In this document: positions 13,579 to 21,194 of the stretch, in pieces
Numbering within the stretch: position 1 is the stretch's first letter
Layout: every line of letters begins with the position of its first letter
Assembly: GCA_034190325.1 (NCBI GenBank)
Contig: JAXHST010000091.1
Location: forward strand, 1 to 21,380
Direction of reading: 5' to 3'
Length of the DNA: 21,380 nt
Source of the DNA: UBA287 sp034190325
GTDB taxonomy: Archaea; Thermoplasmatota; UBA186; UBA287
Notes under the pieces: generated by a model
Told to the model about the DNA's origin: nothing
The model's input: the letters and a program-made list of their open reading frames with translations, nothing else
Databases searched by the model: none
Translations under genes and position numbers: made by a program

Positions 13579-14574
13579 ATGAACAAAAAAAGAGTTCTCA
13601 ACTATCTTTCCATTACACTGATCATCGTCATCACGATAATATTTCTTCAATCAGACTTTGGTAATATTTCGAGTCTCGCAGAGAACGTAAATCCACTATG
13701 GGCCGCGTGTAGCGTCGTGGCTATAGCCGCGTGCTTCCTCTTTGACGGACTTGCCTTCAATTGCGTCAGCAGAATGTTCCATGAAGGCGGAGTGCTCAGG
13801 TCAATCAAGACAATCATGATAGGATATTATCACATGAGTATCACCCCCATCTCCAGCGGCGGCCCACCATCCTATCTGTACACGATGAGTCAAGACAATG
13901 TATCGGTGGGCAAATCCTCCAGCATAATGGCGGTAAAGTTCATAATAAATGAGCTTGTCTATGTCACATTCCTGATCATTTTTTTTATATACAACCTGGA
14001 TTACCTGAGAGAAGAAGTAGGGGGTGCTATACCATTAATCATCATAGGCATGCTCATCTTTATCTCCGCATCAGCAGCCGTGATAGCTACCTTTCAGAGT
14101 CCAGAATCCTTCAGAAAAGGAATAAACTGGATCTATGGTAAGGTAAGGGGAGTCATTGGAGAAGAGAGAAGCAAAAAGTGGGATGAAAAAATACAAAAAG
14201 CCATAGAGGACTACATAAGTGGCGCCAAAAGCATAAGAAAAAACGCAAAACTGTTTGCAGAAGCCTGCGTCTTCAACACACTCAAATGGATATCATATTT
14301 TTCTATAGTGTGCTTTGTCTACCTGTCATTGGGGCAGGAAGGAACATCTCTGATCAGGGTCGCTTCGCTGCAACCACTTCTGGACGTAGCGATATCATTC
14401 ATACCCGTTCCGGGAAAGGTGGGCGTGGCTGAAACCACTTTCTATCTGTTTTTCAGACCCATCTTCGATCAGGAATCCATAGGTCATGCAACGGTCATGT
14501 GGAGATCAATAACCTATTACCTGAAGGTTCTCTCATGCGGCCTTGTCTCCCTCCTGAACAGATGGAGATCCTAA
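13579..14574 (+). CDS. UPF0104 / lysylphosphatidylglycerol synthase-like integral membrane protein
   Basis: A 331-residue protein with about seven to eight membrane helices, resembling the LPG-synthase transmembrane region (UPF0104, AglD-like). Family marks are SITPISSGGPPSYLYTM after the second helix and, near the C-terminus, SFIPVPGKVGVAETTFYLFF, which matches the PxPGGxGxxE motif. Homologues occur beside lipid or glycan transfer functions, some acting as flippases or as the membrane half of aminoacyl-lipid synthases; this one has no catalytic soluble domain and its substrate is unknown. It uses AUC for isoleucine visibly more than its neighbours, which prefer AUA, and follows a transposase remnant, so acquisition by transfer is plausible. 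It appears to be a single-gene unit, ending in a short T-run. Confidence 0.82.
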   Translation: MNKKRVLNYLSITLIIVITIIFLQSDFGNISSLAENVNPLWAACSVVAIAACFLFDGLAFNCVSRMFHEGGVLRSIKTIMIGYYHMSITPISSGGPPSYLYTMSQDNVSVGKSSSIMAVKFIINELVYVTFLIIFFIYNLDYLREEVGGAIPLIIIGMLIFISASAAVIATFQSPESFRKGINWIYGKVRGVIGEERSKKWDEKIQKAIEDYISGAKSIRKNAKLFAEACVFNTLKWISYFSIVCFVYLSLGQEGTSLIRVASLQPLLDVAISFIPVPGKVGVAETTFYLFFRPIFDQESIGHATVMWRSITYYLKVLSCGLVSLLNRWRS

Positions 14575-14575
14575 A

Positions 14576-14581
14576 TTTTTT
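14576..14581 (+). terminator. T-run after the membrane-protein gene
   Basis: Six T residues start two bases after the stop codon, and a second, longer T-rich run lies at 14655-14674. Either may end transcription before the oxidoreductase operon. Confidence 0.4.
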
Positions 14582-14761
14582 GCTCCGCCATTTTTGACAA
14601 TTTCGTTAGCTTTTTCTCTACCACACAGTTCACGGTACCTTTAGATCCATCCCTCTTTTTTCTTTTTTACTTTTGATCTCCCTGAACATATGTCCGCAAA
14701 GAACTATATCTAGCATGAGAGCCATTAAGGTATGGTATCGCTTCGGGCAATACGAGAAAAG

Positions 14762-14769
14762 AATATATT
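14762..14769 (+). promoter_or_regulatory. TATA box of the por-vor operon
   Basis: AATATATT is centred about 37 bases before the ATG at 14803, giving a predicted transcript start near 14790 and a leader of about 13 bases with GGGG near the start codon. This is the only clear promoter before a run of nine closely packed genes. Confidence 0.5.
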
Positions 14770-14802
14770 GCGTGAAGCTGATACGCGTGTGAAGGGGTCA
14801 AG

Positions 14803-15333
14803 ATGAAGGAAATAAGGATACATGGTAGAGCTGGCCAGGGTGCATGGACGGCAGGGAATCTCTTAGCGATGGCTGCCATAAAAGAGGGAAAATTTGCCCA
14901 GTCCTTTCCTGAGTTCGGTCCTGAACGTATGGGTGCGCCCATGGCTGCTTTCGCAAGGATAGATGAAAATCCCATAGAGCTGCACTGTGGCGTTTACGAG
15001 CCAGATTGCGTTCTGGTTCTGGATCCAACGCTTGTAAAGATAGTGGATGTGGCTGAAGGAACCAGAGCTGATAGTAAGGTTATCATCAACACCTCAAAGG
15101 ACATAAAGGTTGAGGGCGCCAAGAGTTTCAGGGTTCCTGCAAGCGAGATTGCACTGAGGATCCTGGGCAAGGACATAACGAACACAGCCATACTTGGAGC
15201 GCTGCTTAAGGTAGAGCCTGTAATAAAGATAGAGACGCTATTCGATGCGATAGACGAAAGGTTCTCTGACAAACTGGCAGAGCTGAACAAGCAGGTGATA
15301 AAAGAGGCTTACGAAAAAGTGGAGGAGATATGA
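14803..15333 (+). CDS. porG: Pyruvate:ferredoxin oxidoreductase, gamma subunit
   Basis: The 176-residue gamma subunit of a four-subunit enzyme. The family start EIRIHGRAGQGAWTAGNLLA is followed by the highly conserved FPEFGPERMGAPMAAFARID. In known structures this domain closes over the CoA end of the active site. The stop overlaps the start of the ferredoxin-type delta gene (ATGA), and all four subunits follow in the order gamma-delta-alpha-beta. Assignment to the pyruvate-type enzyme rests on the alpha and beta chains in the same block. A paralogous gamma gene lies at 17706-18254, so this enzyme does not share its gamma subunit. Confidence 0.92.
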   Translation: MKEIRIHGRAGQGAWTAGNLLAMAAIKEGKFAQSFPEFGPERMGAPMAAFARIDENPIELHCGVYEPDCVLVLDPTLVKIVDVAEGTRADSKVIINTSKDIKVEGAKSFRVPASEIALRILGKDITNTAILGALLKVEPVIKIETLFDAIDERFSDKLAELNKQVIKEAYEKVEEI

Positions 15334-15608
15334 CTACGAAAAAGAAGAGCTATAAAGAGATGCCTGCAGGCGGGATTACATGTGAGACCTCTCTGGATTA
15401 TGAAACAGGCGCATGGAGGAGCAAGAAGCCTGTGGTAAACGATGAAAAGTGCACAAGGTGCTTGGAGTGCTACATTTACTGTCCTGATTCGAGCATAAAA
15501 TATGAGGATGACAGGATAATCATAGATTACAGCCACTGCAAGGGCTGTGGCATATGCGCTAAAGAGTGTCCACAGGACGCAATAGATATGGTGGAGGAGG
15601 AAAAATGA
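15330..15608 (+). CDS. porD: Pyruvate:ferredoxin oxidoreductase, delta subunit (2[4Fe-4S] ferredoxin)
   Basis: A 92-residue subunit with two ferredoxin-type [4Fe-4S] motifs, CTRCLECYIYC and CKGCGICAKECP. It passes electrons from the thiamine-bound intermediate toward external ferredoxin. The basic N-terminal tail and the GAWRSKKPVVNDEKC segment are typical of this subunit. GGAGGAGA precedes the ATG. Its stop codon overlaps the alpha start at 15605. Confidence 0.95.
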   Translation: MTTKKKSYKEMPAGGITCETSLDYETGAWRSKKPVVNDEKCTRCLECYIYCPDSSIKYEDDRIIIDYSHCKGCGICAKECPQDAIDMVEEEK

Positions 15609-16738
15609 TCTTAGGAATAGGTGGTGATGAGGCTGTGGCTCTGGCTGCAAAACAGTGCAACGTTGATGTTGTCGCTGCATACCCAATAACGCCACAGACA
15701 ATAATCGTGGAGAAGTTCAGCGACTATGTGGCAAATGGTGAAACGCAGGCTGAATATGTGAGGGTGGAGAGCGAGCACAGCGCGATGAGCGCATGTGTAG
15801 GGGCAAGCGCCAGAGGCGCCAGGACCTTCACAGCAACGGCATCTCAGGGTTTGTTGCTTATGCATGAGATACTATATATAGCGAGCAGCATGAGGCTGCC
15901 CATAGTCATGGCAAATGTGAATAGAGCTATAAGCGCGCCCATAAACATACACGCAGACCATGCGGATTCAATGGCTGTCAGAGATTCTGGCTGGATACAA
16001 CTATCATGCGTTGATGCGCAGGAGGCTTATGATACAACCATAATGGCCTTCAAGATTGCGGAGGAAACGCTCTTACCCGTGATGGTTCTTCTTGATGGGT
16101 TTGTGATAAGTCACACACTTCAGAATGTCTCAACTCTGAGCGATGAGCAGGTTTTAAACTTCATAGGCAGTGAAAGAAAATCAGAGAACATCCTGGACCC
16201 GGAAAAACCGAAAACCTTTGGAGCAATGGTTTTGCCTGACTACTACTCGGAGATAAAGATGCAGCAGATTGAAGCTATGGATGAGAGCAAAAAGATTGTA
16301 GAAAATACCTTCAAAGAGTTTGGTGACCTTACAGGAAGAAGATATCCTCTGGTAGAGAGCTATAAGACAGATGATGCAGATAATATACTTCTGTGCATGG
16401 GCTCAGCCTTCGGAACTGCAAAGGTTGCTGTGGATGATATGAGGGCTGAAGGAAAGAAGGTTGGGGTAAGCAGAGTCAAGTGCTATAGACCTTTTGCCGG
16501 CGAGGAAGTTAGAGAAGCTATAAAAAATGCAAAATCCGTTGGTGTTGCTGATAGAGTTGCACCATTCGGCAGCTATCCCCCGCTCTATCTGGACACAAAA
16601 GCGTCTTGCGATGGAATCAATCTGAAAAGCTTTGTATATGGCTTGGGCGGAAGGGATGTTAACAAGGATACTATCAAAGAGGTCTTTGACAGATTAGAGA
16701 AGGGTGCGGATGCAATGTTCGTGGGGGTGAGAGAATGA
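15605..16738 (+). CDS. porA: Pyruvate:ferredoxin oxidoreductase, alpha subunit
   Basis: The 377-residue alpha chain has YPITPQT (26-32), VRVESEHSAMSACVGAS and TATASQGLLLMHEIL, all family signatures around the pyrimidine side of thiamine diphosphate. NRAISAPINIHADHADSMAVRDSGWIQ is the form seen in pyruvate enzymes, unlike the PPWSI version in the paralogue at 18491, so pyruvate is the likely substrate. The start at 15605 is chosen over an upstream in-frame ATG at 15566 because it overlaps the porD stop, follows GGAGGAGG, and begins exactly where homologues do. The beta gene start overlaps its stop. Confidence 0.92.
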   Translation: MILGIGGDEAVALAAKQCNVDVVAAYPITPQTIIVEKFSDYVANGETQAEYVRVESEHSAMSACVGASARGARTFTATASQGLLLMHEILYIASSMRLPIVMANVNRAISAPINIHADHADSMAVRDSGWIQLSCVDAQEAYDTTIMAFKIAEETLLPVMVLLDGFVISHTLQNVSTLSDEQVLNFIGSERKSENILDPEKPKTFGAMVLPDYYSEIKMQQIEAMDESKKIVENTFKEFGDLTGRRYPLVESYKTDDADNILLCMGSAFGTAKVAVDDMRAEGKKVGVSRVKCYRPFAGEEVREAIKNAKSVGVADRVAPFGSYPPLYLDTKASCDGINLKSFVYGLGGRDVNKDTIKEVFDRLEKGADAMFVGVRE

Positions 16739-17691
16739 GCGCAGGTGGATTCAATCCCAATCTCAAGGGACTATCTCAACAGGAAGAGCTACTTTTACCA
16801 GGGCACAGGTTGTGCGCTGGTTGCGGCGCAAGCATAGTCGTGCGTCAGGTTCTCAAAGCAGTAAGAGGACCGACAATAGTTGTGAATGCCACTGGCTGTT
16901 TGGAGGTTGCGACCACAATCTATCCATACACCTCATGGGCTATGCCATGGATACACAGCGCGTTTGAGAACACAGCTGCAACCGCAAGCGGGATTGTTGC
17001 AGCAGAACGAGCATTTGAAAGGAAGGGTATAGGAAAGAAGAACGATGTGATAGCCTTTGGTGGAGATGGAGGGACCTATGACATAGGCTTCCAGGCTTTG
17101 AGCGGAGCGCTTGAGCGCTATGATGACTTTCTCTATGTGCTCTATGATAATGAAGCATATATGAATACAGGCATACAGCGATCTGGAGGCACTCCAAAGT
17201 ATGCATGGACGACAACAACGCCTGTAGGCTCAGTGGAGACCGGAAAGATGGAGTACAAGAAGCCAATAGACCTTATAGTGGCTGCACATGACATACCTTA
17301 TGTAGCAACAGCCTCTCCAGCATACTGGAGAGATCTTATAGTTAAAGCAAGGAAAGGCATAGAGGTAAATGGCCCGGCATTCCTGCATGCTATAAGCACA
17401 TGTGATAGAGGCTGGAGGCATGATACCAGCGATACAATAGAGATAACCAAGCTCGCTGTTGAGACCTGCTACTTCCCGTTATTTGAGGTTGAGAACGGCG
17501 AGTTTAAGCTTACAGGGAGAAGCAGGGCAATAGCAAAGAGACCTGAGCTGAAGAAGCCTGTCAGCGAGTTCCTTAAGCTTCAGGGTCGTTTTTCGCATCT
17601 GCTAAAACCAGAGAATGCAGAGAAGCTGGAGGAAGTGCAGAGAGGTGTGGATGATAACTGGGAAAGAATTAAGAAGCTCTGCGGCGTTTAA
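16735..17691 (+). CDS. porB: Pyruvate:ferredoxin oxidoreductase, beta subunit
   Basis: The 318-residue thiamine-binding beta chain. Cys27 and Cys30 in HRLCAGCG, Cys55 in ATGCLEV and a later cysteine in STCDRGW are the expected ligands of its own [4Fe-4S] cluster. FGGDGGTYDIGFQALSG with the later NEAYMNTG forms the diphosphate/Mg2+ site. The CAGCG and ATGCLEV versions are those of archaeal pyruvate enzymes, contrasting with CQGC and IPACC in the paralogue. GGGGTGAG precedes the ATG. With porG, porD and porA it completes an enzyme that interconverts pyruvate and acetyl-CoA plus CO2. Confidence 0.93.
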   Translation: MSAGGFNPNLKGLSQQEELLLPGHRLCAGCGASIVVRQVLKAVRGPTIVVNATGCLEVATTIYPYTSWAMPWIHSAFENTAATASGIVAAERAFERKGIGKKNDVIAFGGDGGTYDIGFQALSGALERYDDFLYVLYDNEAYMNTGIQRSGGTPKYAWTTTTPVGSVETGKMEYKKPIDLIVAAHDIPYVATASPAYWRDLIVKARKGIEVNGPAFLHAISTCDRGWRHDTSDTIEITKLAVETCYFPLFEVENGEFKLTGRSRAIAKRPELKKPVSEFLKLQGRFSHLLKPENAEKLEEVQRGVDDNWERIKKLCGV

Positions 17692-17705
17692 GGTTGGTGA
17701 GAGGC

Positions 17706-18254
17706 ATGTACGAGATAAGATTTCATGGAAGAGGAGGCCAGGGAGCTGTTACCGCAGCAGCTCTCCTTTGCAGGGCAGGATTTCTCGCAGGAAAGAAGGG
17801 TGTTCAGGCATTTCCATTGTTTGGAGCTGAGAGGAGGGGAGCACCCGTAAAATCATTTGCCAGGATTGATGATAATGAGATAGTCCTTGCAAGCCAGATA
17901 TATGAGCCGGACTATGCTTTTGTCTTTGAGGAGTGGCTTATCGAATATGCTATTGAAGGTCTGAAGAAGGATGGATGGATAATAATAAACACAAAGAAGA
18001 AGCCAGAGGATTTTGACCTTGACTCTAAGATAGCAACAACAGATGCCACTGGCATAGCTCTTTCTAACAATCTGAAGGTTGCAGGCTTTCCTGTGATAAA
18101 CTCAAGCATAATTGGTGCTTTCCCGAAGGTGTGTGAAGAGATAAAGCTTGAGCATGTAACACAGGCGATAAAGAACTACTGGCCCGGGAGCATAGGAGAG
18201 AAGAATGCTCTTGCATGCGAGCAGGCTTTCAATGCTACGGAGGTGAAGGAATGA
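17706..18254 (+). CDS. vorG: 2-oxoisovalerate:ferredoxin oxidoreductase-type gamma subunit
   Basis: A 182-residue gamma subunit, paralogous to porG: YEIRFHGRGGQGAVTAAALL and FPLFGAERRGAPVKSFARID. It is the first gene of the second four-subunit set. ATG 17706 is preferred over an in-frame TTG at 17694 because GGTGAG precedes it and homologues start there. Only 14 bases separate it from porB, with no room for a promoter, so both enzymes are probably on one mRNA. Its TGA overlaps the next ATG. The branched-chain assignment comes from vorA and vorB. Confidence 0.88.
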   Translation: MYEIRFHGRGGQGAVTAAALLCRAGFLAGKKGVQAFPLFGAERRGAPVKSFARIDDNEIVLASQIYEPDYAFVFEEWLIEYAIEGLKKDGWIIINTKKKPEDFDLDSKIATTDATGIALSNNLKVAGFPVINSSIIGAFPKVCEEIKLEHVTQAIKNYWPGSIGEKNALACEQAFNATEVKE

Positions 18255-18490
18255 TTCCGCTATCAAAACCAAAAAAGGGAGCTTCTGGTAAAACTGGAAT
18301 GTGGAGGACAGAGAAACCGGTGCTCGATAAGGAGAGGTGCACAAACTGCTTGCTCTGCTGGGTTTTTTGTCCAGAGAGCGCAATTTATAGAACCGAAGAT
18401 AAGATAGAGATAGACTATGAATACTGCAAGGGTTGTGGAGTCTGTGCTGATGAATGCGCAAGGGGCGCAATAAAAATGGAGGATGAGTAA
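18251..18490 (+). CDS. vorD: 2-oxoisovalerate:ferredoxin oxidoreductase-type delta subunit (ferredoxin)
   Basis: A 79-residue two-cluster ferredoxin subunit. The cluster motifs are CTNCLLCWVFCP and CKGCGVCADECA. In the second motif the residue after the last cysteine is alanine rather than the usual proline; the four cysteines themselves are intact. GGAGGTGA sits five bases before ATG 18251, which overlaps the vorG stop codon; an upstream in-frame ATG at 18215 lies inside vorG and lacks a ribosome site. Confidence 0.92.
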   Translation: MIPLSKPKKGASGKTGMWRTEKPVLDKERCTNCLLCWVFCPESAIYRTEDKIEIDYEYCKGCGVCADECARGAIKMEDE

Positions 18491-19666
18491 ATGCTGGGTA
18501 GAGAGGAGATGGAGAGAAAAAAGATAAAAGAAGAGGGCACAACAGTAATAGAAACAGGAGATCATGCAGTTTCCTTAGCTGCTAAGTTTGCCAGAGCTGA
18601 TGTTGTCGCTGCTTATCCAATAACGCCTCAAACTCAGATAGTTGAGGAGATAGCAAAATTCGTTGAAAACGGTGAGATGGATGCAAAGTTCATAAGGGTT
18701 GAGAGCGAGCACAGCGCTATGGCTGCCTGTATAGGAGCAAGCGCTACAGGTGCAAGGGCTTTTACTGCTACCTCTTCTCAGGGTTTATTGCTCATGCATG
18801 AGATGCTCTTTGCAGCAGGTGGTTACCGCTTGCCAATCGTGCTGGCAAATGTTAACAGATCTCTCTTCCCACCATGGAGTATACTTGTGGAACACAGCGA
18901 TTCTTTAGCGCAGAGGGATACCGGGTGGATACAGTTTTACTGCGCCAGCAATCAGGAAGTATTTGATACAACAATACAGGCTTTTAAGATTGCAGAGGAG
19001 GTAAATCTACCTGCAATGGTCAATTTAGAGGGCTTCATAATGTCTCATACGCATATGCCAATAGAGCTCCCTATGCAGGACACAGTTGATAGGTTTCTGC
19101 CAAGGAAGGAACACCTGTGGAAGTTAGATGTCGATAACCCCAGAACCTTTGGCAGCATGAGCAACCCTGAGTACTATGTGCTTATGAGAAAGAGCATTGA
19201 GGATGCCATGGAGGAGGCCAGGACAAAGATACTGGATGTAAATAGAGAGTTCGAAAGGGAGTTTGGCAGGAGCTATGAACCCATAGAGCGCTATAAGTGC
19301 GAGGATGCAGAGACAATAATATTCGCTATGGGAACCATAGGAAAAGAGTCAAAGAGGGCTGTGGATGAGCTACGCAATGAGGGTGTGAAGGCTGGTGCCG
19401 CCAGAGTGAGGCTCTTCAGACCTTTCCCTGAAAAAGAGATAAAGAAGATAGCTGAAAGCGCTGAAAAGCTTGTGGTATTTGATAGAGATTGTTCATTTGG
19501 AAAGGGAGGAGTGCTCAGCACAGAGATAAGGAGCGTTTTAGATAAGCCAATATCTAGCTACATTGTGGGCATAGGGGGGCTTGATGTTCCCTACACTACG
19601 ATAAAGAAGTGCGCTGAGAGAGCGAATGGGCAAAAGGATGAGTGGATAACGGAGGTGCACCCATGA
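18491..19666 (+). CDS. vorA: 2-oxoisovalerate:ferredoxin oxidoreductase-type alpha subunit
   Basis: The 391-residue alpha chain has YPITPQTQIVEEI, FIRVESEHSAMAACIGAS and TATSSQGLLLMHEML. The segment NRSLFPPWSILVEHSDSLAQ followed by RDTGWIQFYCASNQE is the form typical of 2-oxoisovalerate (branched-chain) enzymes, so I place this block as VOR; substrate range needs biochemistry. It begins directly after the vorD stop. About 20 extra N-terminal residues (MLGREEMERKKIKEEG) precede the conserved part; a second ATG seven codons in is an alternative start. Its stop overlaps vorB. Confidence 0.88.
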   Translation: MLGREEMERKKIKEEGTTVIETGDHAVSLAAKFARADVVAAYPITPQTQIVEEIAKFVENGEMDAKFIRVESEHSAMAACIGASATGARAFTATSSQGLLLMHEMLFAAGGYRLPIVLANVNRSLFPPWSILVEHSDSLAQRDTGWIQFYCASNQEVFDTTIQAFKIAEEVNLPAMVNLEGFIMSHTHMPIELPMQDTVDRFLPRKEHLWKLDVDNPRTFGSMSNPEYYVLMRKSIEDAMEEARTKILDVNREFEREFGRSYEPIERYKCEDAETIIFAMGTIGKESKRAVDELRNEGVKAGAARVRLFRPFPEKEIKKIAESAEKLVVFDRDCSFGKGGVLSTEIRSVLDKPISSYIVGIGGLDVPYTTIKKCAERANGQKDEWITEVHP

Positions 19667-20553
19667 AGATTGGAGATATTCCGGAGGAGGAGCTTATTCT
19701 TTCTGGGCATTCTGCATGCCAGGGCTGTCCTTTAACCACAGCTATGCGGACTGTGCTGAAGGCTCTGGGTAAAAGAACGATAATGGCTATCCCTGCCTGC
19801 TGCTCCGCAGTTATACAGGGAATGTACCCAAATAGCGGAGTTAATATACCTCTGCTGAATGTTCCCTTCGAAACAACGGCTGCTGTTTGTTCAGGTATAG
19901 AGGCGGGTCTTGCGATGCAGGGGGTCAATGATGTAAATGTACTCGGCTGGGCCGGAGATGGAGGAACATATGACATAGGAATACAGGCTTTGAGCGGCGC
20001 TGCTGAGCGGAGAGCAAACTTTCTTTATGTGTGCTATAACAATGAGATGTACAGCAACACAGGCGTACAGCGCTCAGGGGCTACACCAAAGCATGCATGG
20101 ACAACAACCACATGGAAGGGAAAAGAGGAGGAGAGAAAGGATATGCCGGGCATAATGGTAGCGCATAACATACCATATGTTGCCACAGCGAGCATCTCTC
20201 ATCCAATAGACCTGTACGAAAAGGTCACAAAGGCAAAGAGCATAAAGGGAACAAAGTACATAGAGATCATAGCTCCATGTCCACCTGGCTGGAGGTTTGA
20301 CTATTCAAGGACAATAGATGTGGCAAAGCTTGCTGTTCAAACGAGGGCATGGAATCTCTATGAGGTTGAGAACGGAAAATATAAGATAAATGCTACCATA
20401 AGAAGGCCAAAGCCCATAGAAGAGTATCTGAAGCTGCAGCAGCGTTTCAAGGATGCTGTTAAAGATCCTGAGAAGATCAGAGAGATGCAGGCCAATGTGG
20501 ATGCAAGATGGCAATGGCTGGAAAAGATGGTCGAGGTTACCAATCCTGAGTAG
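19663..20553 (+). CDS. vorB: 2-oxoisovalerate:ferredoxin oxidoreductase-type beta subunit
   Basis: The 296-residue beta chain has cluster cysteines in HSACQGC (Cys19, Cys22), in IPACCSAV (46/47) and in APCPPGW, and the diphosphate motif GWAGDGGTYDIGIQALSG. The CQGC, AIPACC and FETTAAVCSGIEA signatures are those I associate with archaeal VorB rather than PorB. ATG 19663 overlaps the vorA stop and is preceded by GGAGGTG; an upstream in-frame ATG at 19642 lies within vorA. Together with vorG, vorD and vorA it would convert branched-chain 2-oxoacids into acyl-CoAs while reducing ferredoxin. Confidence 0.9.
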   Translation: MKIGDIPEEELILSGHSACQGCPLTTAMRTVLKALGKRTIMAIPACCSAVIQGMYPNSGVNIPLLNVPFETTAAVCSGIEAGLAMQGVNDVNVLGWAGDGGTYDIGIQALSGAAERRANFLYVCYNNEMYSNTGVQRSGATPKHAWTTTTWKGKEEERKDMPGIMVAHNIPYVATASISHPIDLYEKVTKAKSIKGTKYIEIIAPCPPGWRFDYSRTIDVAKLAVQTRAWNLYEVENGKYKINATIRRPKPIEEYLKLQQRFKDAVKDPEKIREMQANVDARWQWLEKMVEVTNPE

Positions 20554-20558
20554 AGAGA

Positions 20559-21194
20559 ATGAAAGCGCTATCCCTTTTTTCAGGGGGCAAGGACTCCACT
20601 CTCTCTTCTTTTTTAATGCTTCAGAAAGGCTTTGATCTCTCTCTGTTAACGATTCTGCCCGAAAAAGATTCGATGATGTACCACTATCCAAATATTGAGC
20701 TCACAGCTTTTCAGGCAAAGGCAATGGGTTTAAGTATAACCTATGCCAGAGAGGGAGATGAGTTAGAGGAATTCAAAAGGCTGAAAGAGAAAGGGATAGA
20801 GGCTATTGTATGCGGAGCTGTGAAGAGCGATTACCAGAGGACAAAGATAGAAGGGTTGTGCTATGAGCTAGGCCTTAAGTTCTATGCTCCACTATGGAAT
20901 CTCAAAGCGGAAAGAATTTACAGAGCGCTCTTTGATGCAGGCTTCAGATTCATAATGTCAAGCGTCTCTGCCGAGGGTTTTGATGAAAACTGGCTGGGCA
21001 AGGAAATAAGTGAAGAGAATATCGCAGAGCTTTTTGATCTCTGCTCAAGATACGGGATAAACCCTGTCTTTGAGGGGGGTGAGGCTGAGACATTTGTCTT
21101 CGATGGTCCTCTGTTCAGGCTTACAATAAAGAGGGCTGAAAAGCGGTTCAAAAATTTTTCAGGAGTCTATGAAATAAAGGAGATCTCAGGATAA
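20559..21194 (+). CDS. dph6: Diphthine--ammonia ligase, Dph6-type ATP-pyrophosphatase
   Basis: A 211-residue N-type ATP pyrophosphatase. The PP-loop SGGKDST (8-14) binds ATP, and the family motifs GAVKSDYQRTKIE, FDENWLG and FEGGEAETFVFDGPLF are those of Dph6 (MJ0570-related). Dph6 performs the last step of diphthamide formation on elongation factor 2, amidating diphthine with ammonia. It lies five bases after vorB with only a weak GAGAG ribosome site, so it is probably the last gene of the por-vor transcript although functionally unrelated. It lacks the C-terminal RidA-like domains of the eukaryotic enzyme, as is usual in archaea. Confidence 0.9.
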   Translation: MKALSLFSGGKDSTLSSFLMLQKGFDLSLLTILPEKDSMMYHYPNIELTAFQAKAMGLSITYAREGDELEEFKRLKEKGIEAIVCGAVKSDYQRTKIEGLCYELGLKFYAPLWNLKAERIYRALFDAGFRFIMSSVSAEGFDENWLGKEISEENIAELFDLCSRYGINPVFEGGEAETFVFDGPLFRLTIKRAEKRFKNFSGVYEIKEISG

